Numbered from the stretch's first letter, positions 8,383-16,414 are shown. The stretch is 43,298 bases of DNA from an uncultured Eubacteriales bacterium (GCA_900318745.1 ONMC01000007.1:1-43298); one strand, 5' to 3'. The notes: generated by a model not told the origin, from the sequence alone. Numbers and translations are program-made.

Positions 8383-8423
8383 AAAAAAAAGCCGTTCGGC
8401 TCCTATACGGAGTTGCGAACGGC
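8383..8423 (-). terminator. Intrinsic terminator of hsp20
   Basis: On the minus strand GCCGTTCG and CGAACGGC form the outer stem (8416-8423 with 8391-8398), with an inner CTCC/GGAG helix. Eight Ts follow (As at 8383-8390). Confidence 0.85.
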
Positions 8424-8432
8424 GGTTCTTTT

Positions 8433-8870
8433 TTATTCGATCGTGATGGAATGGGATTCGGGCAGCTTCGGCTGGTTCTCCTTCGGGAACTCCAGCGTCA
8501 GGACGCCGTCTTCATACTTGCACTTGATCGATTCCGGCTCAATATCACCCACATAGAAGCTGCGGCTCATCGAACCGGCGTAACGCTCGCTGCGGATGAC
8601 CTTCTTTTCCTTCTTTTCTTCTTTCTCCAGACCCTTCTAGGCGCGTATCGTCAGATAGCCCTCTTTCAGATCCACATGGATGTTTTCCTTCTTGAAGCCG
8701 GGCAGATCCACGTTCATTTCATAGCTGTTTTCCAGCTCGTGCACGTCGGTCTTCATGATATTTCTTGCGTTCTTGCCGTAAAGCTCGCGCTCATCCGGCC
8801 AAGGCATCATACCGAATGTTCTGTCAAACAGATCATCCATCAAATGATTACTCCATACTGTGGGCAGCAT
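8433..8870 (-). pseudogene. Hsp20 small heat-shock protein interrupted by an in-frame TAG
   Basis: This encodes an alpha-crystallin-type holdase chaperone. From the ATG at 8870 (AAAGGAAG upstream) the frame runs through a typical N-terminus and the first half of the crystallin domain (YEMNVDLPGFKKENIHVDL, YLTIRA). It meets TAG at 8639-8637, then continues in the same frame through VIRSERYAGSMSRSFYVGD and YEDGVLTLEFPKE to TAA at 8433. Read through, the protein is 145 aa and complete, so only one codon is wrong. A CIRCE operator, a consensus promoter and a terminator are all intact, so the gene looks recently mutated, mis-sequenced, or read through. No other gene read in the window ends in TAG. 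Confidence 0.88.
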
Positions 8871-8954
8871 AGGTCACACTTCCTTTCTCTTGACACGTTC
8901 CTTTGTGCCCTCGGACACTCCGTTAGGATGTCCTCTTTTCTTTCTTCAATACCT

Positions 8955-8982
8955 ATTATACGCAACTTTTTAGCACTGTCAA
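8955..8982 (-). promoter_or_regulatory. Sigma-A promoter of hsp20
   Basis: On the minus strand TTGACA (8982-8977) and TATAAT (8960-8955) are 16 bp apart, both perfect. The CIRCE palindrome covers the -35 element. Confidence 0.85.
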
Positions 8983-8996
8983 TAGGAGAGTGCTAA
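8970..8996. promoter_or_regulatory. CIRCE operator (HrcA binding site)
   Basis: TTAGCACTG, nine bases, then GAGTGCTAA matches the CIRCE consensus arms with a single mismatch. It overlaps the hsp20 promoter, so HrcA would repress hsp20. In many Firmicutes CIRCE controls groES/groEL and dnaK rather than hsp20. Confidence 0.92.
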
Positions 8997-9046
8997 ACGT
9001 CACAAAGGAAACACAAATGACACATTTGCATCAAAATAGCAGAAAA

Positions 9047-9071
9047 ACTGCCGGGATCCCGTCCCGACAGT
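9047..9071 (-). terminator. Intrinsic terminator of the small membrane protein gene
   Basis: ACTGTCGGGA pairs with TCCCGGCAGT on the minus strand with one mismatch, followed by a T-run (As at 9043-9047). Confidence 0.7.
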
Positions 9072-9089
9072 GTTTTCATCAAGAACGAA

Positions 9090-9344
9090 TTATAATCTCC
9101 ACGCGTCTTCCCGCAGCGCAACGATTATCAGCCAAATGCCCATCAAAAAGCAGAGCGTTCCGAAGATACCGACCAGAGTGATGACCAACCCTTCTCCGGC
9201 GTAATGCGGTTTCCACTGATGGATGTTGCCTTTCCACTCGCCTTCTTCCGGAAGACCGTGCTTTACGGAATGGATCACAAAGACCAAGGCCACAATAAAG
9301 ATCAGAACCAGCACGATACCGGTGATCAATCTGCCCCTCTTCAT
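9090..9344 (-). CDS. Small two-helix membrane protein, unknown function
   Basis: The 84-aa protein has two hydrophobic segments: one near residues 6-25 (ITGIVLVLIFIVALVFVI) and one near residues 54-76 (LVITLVGIFGTLCFLMGIWLI). Between them is a polar loop rich in Gly, Glu and Trp. It ends in a short charged tail (REDAWRL). The ATG at 9344 follows GGGGGAA; an in-frame upstream start at 9392 lacks a ribosome binding site. I recognise no family. It stands alone between hsp20 and the M23 gene with its own terminator. Confidence 0.65.
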   Translation of the reverse strand: MKRGRLITGIVLVLIFIVALVFVIHSVKHGLPEEGEWKGNIHQWKPHYAGEGLVITLVGIFGTLCFLMGIWLIIVALREDAWRL

Positions 9345-9447
9345 AATGCATTCCCCCTTTGTTATGTCTTGATTATAAAAGAATGATTTCAAAACAGCAA
9401 GGGGAAAAAAGAAAGAATAAAGGGCGTTATTTTGCCGAAAAGGAGAA

Positions 9448-9564
9448 TTAAGAATCCGTCAGCAGCGTGCCGTCGCGCATCGTATAGACCTCGTCCGCCT
9501 GACCCGCGCAGTTTTTTGAAAAAGATGCGGCGCGTGCGGTATACGAACGGTTTTCTTTGTCCAT
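9448..9564 (-). pseudogene. Possible 3' remnant of an ABC transporter ATPase
   Basis: In one minus-strand frame ending at TAA 9448, the last residues read AGQADEVYTMRDGTLLTDS. This resembles the extreme C-terminus of ABC ATPases (xxADxVYxMxDGxL). Nothing resembling the Walker or signature motifs precedes it. The frame can be followed back to an ATG near 9561 without a ribosome binding site. It is either a decayed gene end or a chance similarity. Confidence 0.25.
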
Positions 9565-9585
9565 ACTACGGACGAGGTGATGAAC

Positions 9586-10329
9586 ATGGAAGAACCGATG
9601 AACGAAGCGACGGAGCGATTCCGCACATTTTTGAAAAACAACGGATTCTATATCGTGCTGGTGCTGTGCCTGCTGGCGATCGGCGTGACGATCGCGCTGA
9701 TCGCGATCCCTTCCGATCGGGACCGGACGGCGGACGCGACGCCGGACCCGGAACCGGTCGTGATCGTGGGACAGTCAAACGACGAGCGGCTTTCGGAGGT
9801 TTGGAACAAGCCGAAGGCAACCGAAACGCCGAAGCTCACGCCGCCGCCGCTTGCAGCGATTACGCCGATCCCGACCGCGGAACCGACCGCAACGCCCGCC
9901 GCAAGACAGAATACCGCAAGCAAGGCGGCGCCGCCGGTGGACGGCGAGATCATTTTTTCCTATGCGGTCGATAAGCTGATCTATTCGGTGACGCTCGATC
10001 AGTGGACCACGCATCCCGCGATCGACATCAAGGCAAAGGAAGGAACGCCGGTCAAGTGCGTCTTTTCCGGCACGGTCGAATCGGTGAAAAAGGACGACGC
10101 GCTCGGCTTCTCGATCCGCGTGCAGCACGCTAACGGGCGCACGACGCTCTATGCCTGCCTTTCCGAGGACGTGCGTGTGAAGGAAGGCGACCGCGTCAGC
10201 GCGGGAGATGTGATCGGCACGGTCGGTACGAGCGCGATCTCGGAATGTGCGCTGCCTGCACATCTGCACTTTGCGGTGCTGGTCGACGGCAAGCCCAAGG
10301 ACCCGCAAAAGTATATCCGCCTCGGATGA
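9586..10329 (+). CDS. M23 (LytM) peptidase, SpoIIQ-like, membrane-anchored
   Basis: The 247-aa protein has one transmembrane helix near residues 22-42 (FYIVLVLCLLAIGVTIALI). A Pro/Thr/Glu-rich spacer follows, then a LytM domain. The zinc ligands expected in an active enzyme are present: HxxxD in THPAIDIKA and HLHF near the end. Layout and the sequence preceding the first His (DKLIYSVTLDQWTTH) fit clostridial SpoIIQ, the forespore half of the SpoIIQ-SpoIIIAH channel, which keeps the active site lost in Bacillus. A general cell-wall endopeptidase is the alternative. The start at 9586 is preferred because GAGGTGA lies 6 bases before it; in-frame ATG 9580 and GTG 9577 overlap that site. spoIIID or mreB, often next to spoIIQ, are absent. 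Confidence 0.82.
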   Translation: MEEPMNEATERFRTFLKNNGFYIVLVLCLLAIGVTIALIAIPSDRDRTADATPDPEPVVIVGQSNDERLSEVWNKPKATETPKLTPPPLAAITPIPTAEPTATPAARQNTASKAAPPVDGEIIFSYAVDKLIYSVTLDQWTTHPAIDIKAKEGTPVKCVFSGTVESVKKDDALGFSIRVQHANGRTTLYACLSEDVRVKEGDRVSAGDVIGTVGTSAISECALPAHLHFAVLVDGKPKDPQKYIRLG

Positions 10330-10402
10330 AACGAAGCGGAGTCGGGAACGAACCGACGCGGGGCGGCGCAAAGTCCTGTTATTCTGCGCCGCAGGTATCA
10401 TA

Positions 10403-10642
10403 AAGGAAGCTTGTTATTCTGAGCCTTTCGCAGAAAGGCGAAGAATCTCGGAGCGCGGTTATGAAGGTCCGTTCCGAGATCCTTCGGCAATGAATGCCTC
10501 AGGATGACAGGAAAAAGATCCTAAGGAAGCTTGTCATTCTGAGACTTTCGCAGAAAGGCGAAGAATCTCGGAGCGCGGTTATGAAGGTCCGTTCCGAGAT
10601 CCTTCGGCAATGAATGCCTCAGGATGACAGGAAAAAGATCCT
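10403..10642. repeat. Two tandem 120-bp copies of the dispersed palindromic repeat
   Basis: Copies 10403-10522 and 10523-10642 are nearly identical. Each begins AAGGAAGCTTGT(T/C)ATTCTGAG and ends CTCAGGATGACAGG plus a short AT tail. Within each copy GAATCTCGGA and TCCGAGATCC are inverted arms, so each copy can fold into one long hairpin. They occupy the 405-bp gap between the convergent M23 and ABC genes. Confidence 0.88.
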
Positions 10643-10675
10643 TCGGCAATGAATGCCTCAGGATGACAGGAAAAA
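10637..10675. repeat. Partial third copy (39 bp) of the tandem repeat
   Basis: GATCCTTCGGCAATGAATGC followed by CTCAGGATGACAGGAAAAA repeats, base for base, the end of the preceding copy (10598-10636). This indicates local slippage or recombination inside the array. Confidence 0.85.
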
Positions 10676-10702
10676 GCTCCTTCGGAAAACAAGGGAAAAT
10701 GC

Positions 10703-10735
10703 AAAAAGCCGATCCTGACGATCGGCTTTTTTTTT
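10703..10735. terminator. Bidirectional intrinsic terminator
   Basis: GCCGATC (10708-10714) pairs with GATCGGC (10720-10726). Nine Ts follow on the plus strand and five Ts on the minus strand. It lies directly after the stop of the minus-strand ABC gene. Confidence 0.85.
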
Positions 10736-12648
10736 CATACATCGCGGGGCGCTGCGCATGATTGTTGCTTTTGCAGACGCTCCTTTTCGAACTGCAGCGT
10801 ATAGAGCGCGTAATACTTGCCCTTCTGCTCCAGCAGCTGCCGGTGGCTGCCCTGCTCGACGATCTCGCCCTTGCTCAGAACGAAGATGTTGTCCGCATGC
10901 TGGATCGTGGAAAGGCGGTGCGCAACGATCAGCATCGTGCCGATGTTCATCATTTTTTCGAGCGAATCCTGAATGAGCACCTCGGTCTCGGTGTCGATGT
11001 TCGCCGTCGCCTCGTCGAGGATCATGACCGCGGGCTTGTGGATGATCGTTCTGGCAAAGCTCAAAAGCTGCCGCTGTCCCGCGGAGAAGTTGTTTCCGCG
11101 TTCGCGCACGACCTCGTCGAGCCCGTTTTCGAGCCGGTTGATGAAGTGGTCCGCGTTTACATAGCGGCAAGCCTCATCGATCTGCGCATCGCTGACGCCT
11201 TCGAGCCCCAAAAGAATGTTGCTTTTGATCGTGCCGGAAAACAGGAACACGTCCTGCAGCATCTGCCCGAAGTGCTTTCGAAGCGAAGCGATTTTGATTT
11301 TTCGGATGTCGATCCCGTCGATCAGGATCTCGCCCTTCTGGAACTCGTAGTTCCGGCAGATCAGCGAAAGGATCGTCGTTTTGCCGGAGCCGGTCGCGCC
11401 GACGAACGCCACGGTATCCTTCGGATTCACATGGAACGAAACGCCCTTTAAAACCCACTCGTCCGGAAGATAGGAAAACCATACGTCCTTAAACTCGATC
11501 TCGCCGCGTACGGTCTCGAGTTCGATCGCATCCGGCGCGTCGACGATCTTCGGCTCGATGTCCATGATCGTGAAGACCTTTTCGGCAGACGCGAACGCGG
11601 ACTGCAGCCAGTTGAACTGCTCGGCAAGGTTCTGGATCGGGTTGAAGAACTTATTGATGTACATATAGAAGCTGACGATCGTGCTGACTTCCAGCGTCTG
11701 TCCGAGGAAGACCGTGTGGTCGAGATACCCCTTGCCGCCGAGGAAGAACAGGCACAGGACCGAGCTGATATAAAGCATGTACACGAGCGGACGGAAGATG
11801 CCGAACACCAGGATCTGTTCGCGCTTCGCCTTGCCGAGCCCGTTGCTCTTCTCCGTGAAATCGCGCAGCTTTTCGCTTTCGCGGTTGAAGATCTGCGTGA
11901 TCTTGATGCCGGACAGGTTTTCGGACAGGTACGTGTTGATGTCGGTCGTGCGGTCCTTGACGCGGCGGTACGCGCGGCGCGCGAACTTGCGGAAGATGAT
12001 CGAGAACAGCGCGATGAACGGCACGAAGCACAGCACCATCAGCGTCAGTTCATAGTTGAGCGCGATCATCGCGCCGAGCACGCCGAACAGCACGAACAGG
12101 TTCTTGACAAGGTTGACCAGCAGCGACGTGAACATCAGCGAGATCGCGTTCGTGTCGTTCGTGACGCGCGTGACGAGCTTGCCGACGGGCATCTCGTTCA
12201 TCTGTTCATGCGAGAGCGATTCGATGTGCGTAAACAGATCCTCGCGCATGCCGGAGATGATCTTTTGTCCGACCTTCTGCAGCATGATCGCCTGCACATA
12301 CGTGCATGCCATCGACACGATCAGAATGCCCGCGTACGTCGCAACGAGACGGAACAGCGGCGCCAGCTCGAAATCCGCGCGGATCAGGTCGGTAATCTTT
12401 CCGATCAGCAGCGGAGAAAGGACGTCGTACGCGATGCCGAGCAGCACCGTGAAGCCGACGAAGAGAAACTTGCCCGCGTACGGCTTTGCGTATTTCATCA
12501 GCCGGCGAACGATCTCGCCGTCCTTCATGTGACGGTCGAAGCCGATCGCCTGCTTTTTGTCCTTGATCATCGAGAACGCGATGATGAGTACGACGGAGAT
12601 CAGTCCGATGATGCCGCCCACGAGAAGCAGGGGATAATAATCATGCAT
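10735..12648 (-). CDS. ABC exporter half-transporter, catalytically complete partner
   Basis: This 637-aa fused permease-ATPase has six membrane helices in the first ~320 residues, then a nucleotide-binding domain. Motifs are Walker A GATGSGKTT, Q-loop MLQDVFLF, a divergent signature FSAGQRQ in place of LSGGQ, Walker B MILDEATA with the catalytic Glu, and switch His in VAHRLST. With the neighbouring gene it forms a heterodimeric multidrug- or lipid-type exporter like BmrCD, LmrCD or TM287/288, in which one ATP site is weak. The ATG at 12648 has AGGAGGTGA just before it. The upstream gene stops at 12663, so the two are co-transcribed. The substrate cannot be told from sequence. Confidence 0.92.
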   Translation of the reverse strand: MHDYYPLLLVGGIIGLISVVLIIAFSMIKDKKQAIGFDRHMKDGEIVRRLMKYAKPYAGKFLFVGFTVLLGIAYDVLSPLLIGKITDLIRADFELAPLFRLVATYAGILIVSMACTYVQAIMLQKVGQKIISGMREDLFTHIESLSHEQMNEMPVGKLVTRVTNDTNAISLMFTSLLVNLVKNLFVLFGVLGAMIALNYELTLMVLCFVPFIALFSIIFRKFARRAYRRVKDRTTDINTYLSENLSGIKITQIFNRESEKLRDFTEKSNGLGKAKREQILVFGIFRPLVYMLYISSVLCLFFLGGKGYLDHTVFLGQTLEVSTIVSFYMYINKFFNPIQNLAEQFNWLQSAFASAEKVFTIMDIEPKIVDAPDAIELETVRGEIEFKDVWFSYLPDEWVLKGVSFHVNPKDTVAFVGATGSGKTTILSLICRNYEFQKGEILIDGIDIRKIKIASLRKHFGQMLQDVFLFSGTIKSNILLGLEGVSDAQIDEACRYVNADHFINRLENGLDEVVRERGNNFSAGQRQLLSFARTIIHKPAVMILDEATANIDTETEVLIQDSLEKMMNIGTMLIVAHRLSTIQHADNIFVLSKGEIVEQGSHRQLLEQKGKYYALYTLQFEKERLQKQQSCAAPRDV

Positions 12649-12662
12649 GTCCGTCACCTCCT

Positions 12663-14435
12663 TTACGCGTTCGCGGCTTCTTCGAGCCGCTGCAGTTCAA
12701 CCATGCGCACATAGGCGGGGCAGGTCTTTAAAAGCTCCTCATGGCTGCCGACCGCGATCACGCGGCCGTCCTCCGTGAAGATCAGCTTGTCGAGTTCGCG
12801 GACCGTCGAAATGCGGTGCGCGATCAGAATCGTCGTCTTGCCCGCACGGCTTTCTTTGAGGTTTTTCAGGATCACCTTTTCGGTGTCGGTATCGACCGCG
12901 GAAACGGAATCGTCGAGGATCAGGATCGGCGCGTTCTTCATCAGCGCGCGCGCGATCGAGATGCGCTGCTTCTGCCCGCCGGACACGGTCACGCCGCGCT
13001 CGCCGAGGATCGTCCGGTATCCGTCGCGGAAATCGACGATGTTCGAATGCACATCCGAAAGCATCGCCGCGTGCTCAACGGCCTTTTCGTTCATCTCGTC
13101 GTAAGCGAAATTGATGTTGTTTGCGATCGTGTCCGAGAACAGGAAATTGTCCTGCGGTACATAGGCGCAGGCGTCGCGCACGGAGCGGATCGAAACGTCG
13201 GTCACGTCGTGATCGTCGATGAACAGCGTGCCCTTTTCCACATTGTAGGTGCGCAGAATGAGGTCGACGATCGTCGTCTTGCCCGCGCCGGTCTTGCCGA
13301 TCAGTCCCACGCTTTCGCCGGGCTCGATCGTAAACGAAACGTGCTCGAGCGCGTCGAACTCGCCGTCCGGATAGCGGAAGGACAGATCGCGAAACTCGAT
13401 CTTGCCCCGGATCCCGGAAAGCTCCTGCACATCGGGCGCGTCCTTTACGGTGATCTCCGCCTCCAGCAGTTCGGCGACGCGTTTCATCGACGCCTTGCCG
13501 CGCGCGCTTTTTTCGATCAGCATCGACACCGCCATGACCGGCCACACGACCGACTGGAAGTATGCGATGTATTCCACAAGCTGACCGGCGTTGAACTGCT
13601 TGCGATAGACGAGGTATCCGCCGTAGCCGAGGATCACGCAGATGACCGTTTCGATCAGCATTACGATGCACACGTGCATCAGCGTCGACACGCGCGTGTA
13701 GTCGACGTTCGTGTCCTCGTTTTCCACGTTGAGCTTGCGGAAGGACATCAGCTGCACCATCTCCTTGGCGAACGCCTTGACGACCGCATAGCCGGAGAAC
13801 GTCTCCTGCGAGAAATCGGACAGGTTCGAGAACGCCTGCTGACGCACCTCCCATTTCTTCATCATCGTCTTGCCCATCACGGTGCCGATCAGAAGCATCA
13901 GTCCGAGCGGGATCAGCGTTAAAAGCGTCAGCCCGATATCCATGCGCCACATCTTGATGAACGCGAGCGCACCCAGAAACAGCGCGTCGAAGAACATCAG
14001 AAGCCCGTCGCCGAAGCATTCCTGGATCGTATCGAGGTCGTTGGTGAACAGACTCATCAGGTTGCCGACCTTGTTGACCTGATAGTATTCGCGCGAAAGA
14101 TCCTTGCAGTGATCGAACATTTTGATGCGCAGGTCGGTTTCGACGCGGATCGCCGAGCCGAAGAAGCAGACGCGCCAGAGGAACCGCCCGATGACCATCA
14201 CGACGATGACGAAGACGATCGGCAGACAGATCCGGTCCAGCAGAAACGCCGTGTTGAACGGCACGTCGCTGCCGCGGTACAGCACATGTCCCTGGTTGAG
14301 CCCGTTGATCAGCATCCGGTACAGCTCCGGAATGATCAGCTGCACGTAGTCGACAAGGATCAGCGCGATCGTGCCGAGCAGCAGCTGCGGCGCAAATTTC
14401 AGATAATATCGATTGATGTGTTTTCCGAAGATCAC
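12663..14435 (-). CDS. ABC exporter half-transporter, degenerate-site partner
   Basis: This 590-aa permease-ATPase fusion is the first gene of the exporter pair. The nucleotide-binding domain has Walker A GKTGAGKTT, Q-loop YVPQDNFLF, a canonical signature VSGGQKQR, and Walker B LILDDSVSAVD with Asp where the catalytic Glu should be. The partner carries the Glu but a weakened signature. The degenerate site of the dimer therefore pairs this Walker B with the partner's signature, the standard arrangement in heterodimeric exporters. The start is GTG at 14435, with AAGGAG seven bases upstream. A sigma-A promoter lies at 14472-14499. Substrate unknown. Confidence 0.92.
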   Translation of the reverse strand: MIFGKHINRYYLKFAPQLLLGTIALILVDYVQLIIPELYRMLINGLNQGHVLYRGSDVPFNTAFLLDRICLPIVFVIVVMVIGRFLWRVCFFGSAIRVETDLRIKMFDHCKDLSREYYQVNKVGNLMSLFTNDLDTIQECFGDGLLMFFDALFLGALAFIKMWRMDIGLTLLTLIPLGLMLLIGTVMGKTMMKKWEVRQQAFSNLSDFSQETFSGYAVVKAFAKEMVQLMSFRKLNVENEDTNVDYTRVSTLMHVCIVMLIETVICVILGYGGYLVYRKQFNAGQLVEYIAYFQSVVWPVMAVSMLIEKSARGKASMKRVAELLEAEITVKDAPDVQELSGIRGKIEFRDLSFRYPDGEFDALEHVSFTIEPGESVGLIGKTGAGKTTIVDLILRTYNVEKGTLFIDDHDVTDVSIRSVRDACAYVPQDNFLFSDTIANNINFAYDEMNEKAVEHAAMLSDVHSNIVDFRDGYRTILGERGVTVSGGQKQRISIARALMKNAPILILDDSVSAVDTDTEKVILKNLKESRAGKTTILIAHRISTVRELDKLIFTEDGRVIAVGSHEELLKTCPAYVRMVELQRLEEAANA

Positions 14436-14471
14436 AGCAAAGCTCCTTTACAGGATGATTTCACAGTTTCT

Positions 14472-14499
14472 ATTATAAAGAAGAACAGGGAAAAAGCAA
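14472..14499 (-). promoter_or_regulatory. Promoter of the first ABC exporter operon
   Basis: On the minus strand TTGCTT (14499-14494) and a perfect TATAAT (14477-14472) are 16 bp apart, about 37 bp from the GTG start. Confidence 0.65.
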
Positions 14500-14570
14500 G
14501 AGCTTTTTGTATCCGGTGGAAACAAAAAACAGCGCCCGCGCCAGCCCTTTGCCGGCATGTCCGCGCATGA

Positions 14571-14595
14571 AAAAAGGAGCCGAAGGTTCGGCTCC
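14571..14595 (-). terminator. Intrinsic terminator of pckA
   Basis: GGAGCCGA and TCGGCTCC form the stem. On the minus strand it is followed by a T-run (As at 14570-14575). Confidence 0.85.
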
Positions 14596-14611
14596 CTGTT
14601 TGTCTGTTTTC

Positions 14612-16210
14612 TTATGCCTTCGGACCGGCGTTCTTGATCGCTTCGGGCATGTCGGGATACTTCTCGGTGAAGTTCTTCTGGAACATGGCGGCGAGCTTCT
14701 TCGCCTGCGCGTCGTACGCGTCCTTGTCCGCCCAGAGGTTTCTCGGATTCATGATCTCCGTGGGCACGTCCGCACCGGGCACGCATGCCGGAACATCCAG
14801 GTTGAACACGTCGTTGTGCGTGAACGGCACGTTCTCTTTCGCATACGCGTCGTTGAGCGCCGCGGTGATCATCGCGCGGGTGTAGCGCAGCTTCATGCGC
14901 GGGTTCTTGGTGCCGTCGGGATTGACCGCGGGACCGGAAACCCAGCCGGTGTTCACGAGATAGACCTTGGTGTTGTACTTTTCGATGCGTTCGCCGAGCA
15001 TGTTCGCATAGACCGACGCGCGCAGCGGCATGAACGGCTCGCCGAACAGCGTGGAGAACGTCGGAACCGGCTCGTTGATGCCGATCTCGGTGCCCGCGAC
15101 CTTGGAGGTGAAGCCGGTGACGAACTGATACATCGCCGCTTCCTTCGAAAGCAGGGAGATGGGCGGGAGCACGCCGAACGAGTCGCAGGTCAAAAAGATG
15201 ACGACCTTCGGGATGCCGCCGACGCCGGGGATCGCGGCGTTCGGAATGTATTCGACGGGATAGCCCACGCGGCTGTTGATCGCAAGCGTCGGATCGGAAT
15301 AATCCGGGTGACGCTTGTCGTCGACCACGACGTTCTCGACCAGCGCGCCGAAGCGGATCGCGCGGTAGATCTCGGGCTGTTCCTCCTCGACGAGGTCGAT
15401 GCACTTTGCGTAGCAGCCGCCCTCGATGTTGAAGATGCCCTCTTCGTCCCAGCCGTGCTCGTCGTCGCCGATCAGCATGCGGTTCGGGTCGGCGGACAGC
15501 GTCGTCTTGCCGGTGCCGGAAAGTCCGAAGAAGACCGCGGTCTCTTTCGTTTCGGGATCCATGTTTGCCGAGCAGTGCATCGGCAGCGTGCCTTCCTGCG
15601 GCAGGATGAAGTTCATGGTGGAGAAGACGGACTTTTTAATCTCGCCCGCATAGCGGCTGCCGGCGACGAGGATGCGGTGCGCTTCATAGTCGATCATGAT
15701 CGCCGCTTCGGAACGCGTGCCGTCGATCTCGGGGCTGCACTTGAAGCCCGGACATGCGATCAGCGTGTAATCCGGCTCGCCGAACTGTTCGAGTTCCTCT
15801 TCGGTCGGACGGACGAGCAGGTCGCGGATGAACAGCGCTTCGCTCGCGAGCTCGCAGATCACGCGGAACTTCTTGGCATACTTTTTGTCTGCGCCCGCGA
15901 AACCGTCGAACACGAACACGTCGCGTCCCTGCAGATACGCGAGCATCTTGGACTGAATGGCGTTGAACTTCTCACGCTTGACGGGAACGTTGACCTTTCC
16001 CCACGCGATCAGGTCGTGCACGCCTTCGGAATCAACGATAAACTTGTCCTGTGCGCTTCTGCCGGTATACTTGCCGGTTTTCACGAGCAGCGCGCCGTTG
16101 TCCATGATCACGCCTTCTCCGCGGCGCAGCGCATGCTCATACAGCTCCGGGACCGTCAGATTGCGGTAAACTGCCTTCGGGTTGATGATGCCGAGATAAT
16201 CGAGATTCAT
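14612..16210 (-). CDS. pckA: Phosphoenolpyruvate carboxykinase (ATP)
   Basis: The enzyme interconverts oxaloacetate plus ATP with phosphoenolpyruvate, CO2 and ADP. In fermenting anaerobes it often runs in the carboxylating direction toward succinate or propionate. The 532-aa length is normal. The kinase P-loop FGLSGTGKTTLSAD and metal/ATP-binding IGDDEHGW are present, as are the early GRSAQDKF motif, the AGSRYAGE segment and the C-terminal RYTRAMITAAL. The ATG at 16210 follows AAAGGAG. It is a single-gene unit with its own promoter (16279-16307) and terminator. It is cytosolic, and CO2-fixing use is inference. Confidence 0.97.
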   Translation of the reverse strand: MNLDYLGIINPKAVYRNLTVPELYEHALRRGEGVIMDNGALLVKTGKYTGRSAQDKFIVDSEGVHDLIAWGKVNVPVKREKFNAIQSKMLAYLQGRDVFVFDGFAGADKKYAKKFRVICELASEALFIRDLLVRPTEEELEQFGEPDYTLIACPGFKCSPEIDGTRSEAAIMIDYEAHRILVAGSRYAGEIKKSVFSTMNFILPQEGTLPMHCSANMDPETKETAVFFGLSGTGKTTLSADPNRMLIGDDEHGWDEEGIFNIEGGCYAKCIDLVEEEQPEIYRAIRFGALVENVVVDDKRHPDYSDPTLAINSRVGYPVEYIPNAAIPGVGGIPKVVIFLTCDSFGVLPPISLLSKEAAMYQFVTGFTSKVAGTEIGINEPVPTFSTLFGEPFMPLRASVYANMLGERIEKYNTKVYLVNTGWVSGPAVNPDGTKNPRMKLRYTRAMITAALNDAYAKENVPFTHNDVFNLDVPACVPGADVPTEIMNPRNLWADKDAYDAQAKKLAAMFQKNFTEKYPDMPEAIKNAGPKA

Positions 16211-16278
16211 ATCGTTCGCTCCTTTATTTTGATTTCATTGTGAAACGGCATGCATCCATACCGCCCCATCTTAATTGC

Positions 16279-16307
16279 AGTATACTCCATCACCGCCGCG
16301 AATGCAA
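16279..16307 (-). promoter_or_regulatory. pckA promoter
   Basis: On the minus strand TTGCAT (16307-16302) and TATACT (16284-16279) are 17 bp apart, leaving a leader of about 65 nt before the ATG. Confidence 0.7.
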
Positions 16308-16414
16308 GCGATTTCCTGCGCGGCGGGCACGTTTCGAATCTCTTGACGCGGCGAAAGGCGGATGTGCGCGGATCGGCACGAAATATGAAGTTTGGGTGGC
16401 AATTTGCAATTTGA

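Noticed and set aside
8637..8639. Pyrrolysine or other dedicated amber recoding in hsp20.
   Set aside because: No downstream recoding structure is evident and pyrrolysine is not known in small heat-shock proteins; mutation or error is simpler. The stop-codon bias is reported separately.
9539..9568. Sigma-G/F-type promoter (GTATA, 18 bp, CATACTA) for the SpoIIQ-like gene.
   Set aside because: The match is suggestive, but the start site would fall inside or next to the ribosome binding site, leaving too little leader; kept as a note only.
10403..10675. CRISPR array.
   Set aside because: The repeats are 120 bp, directly adjacent without spacers, and belong to a dispersed palindromic family; no cas genes are present.
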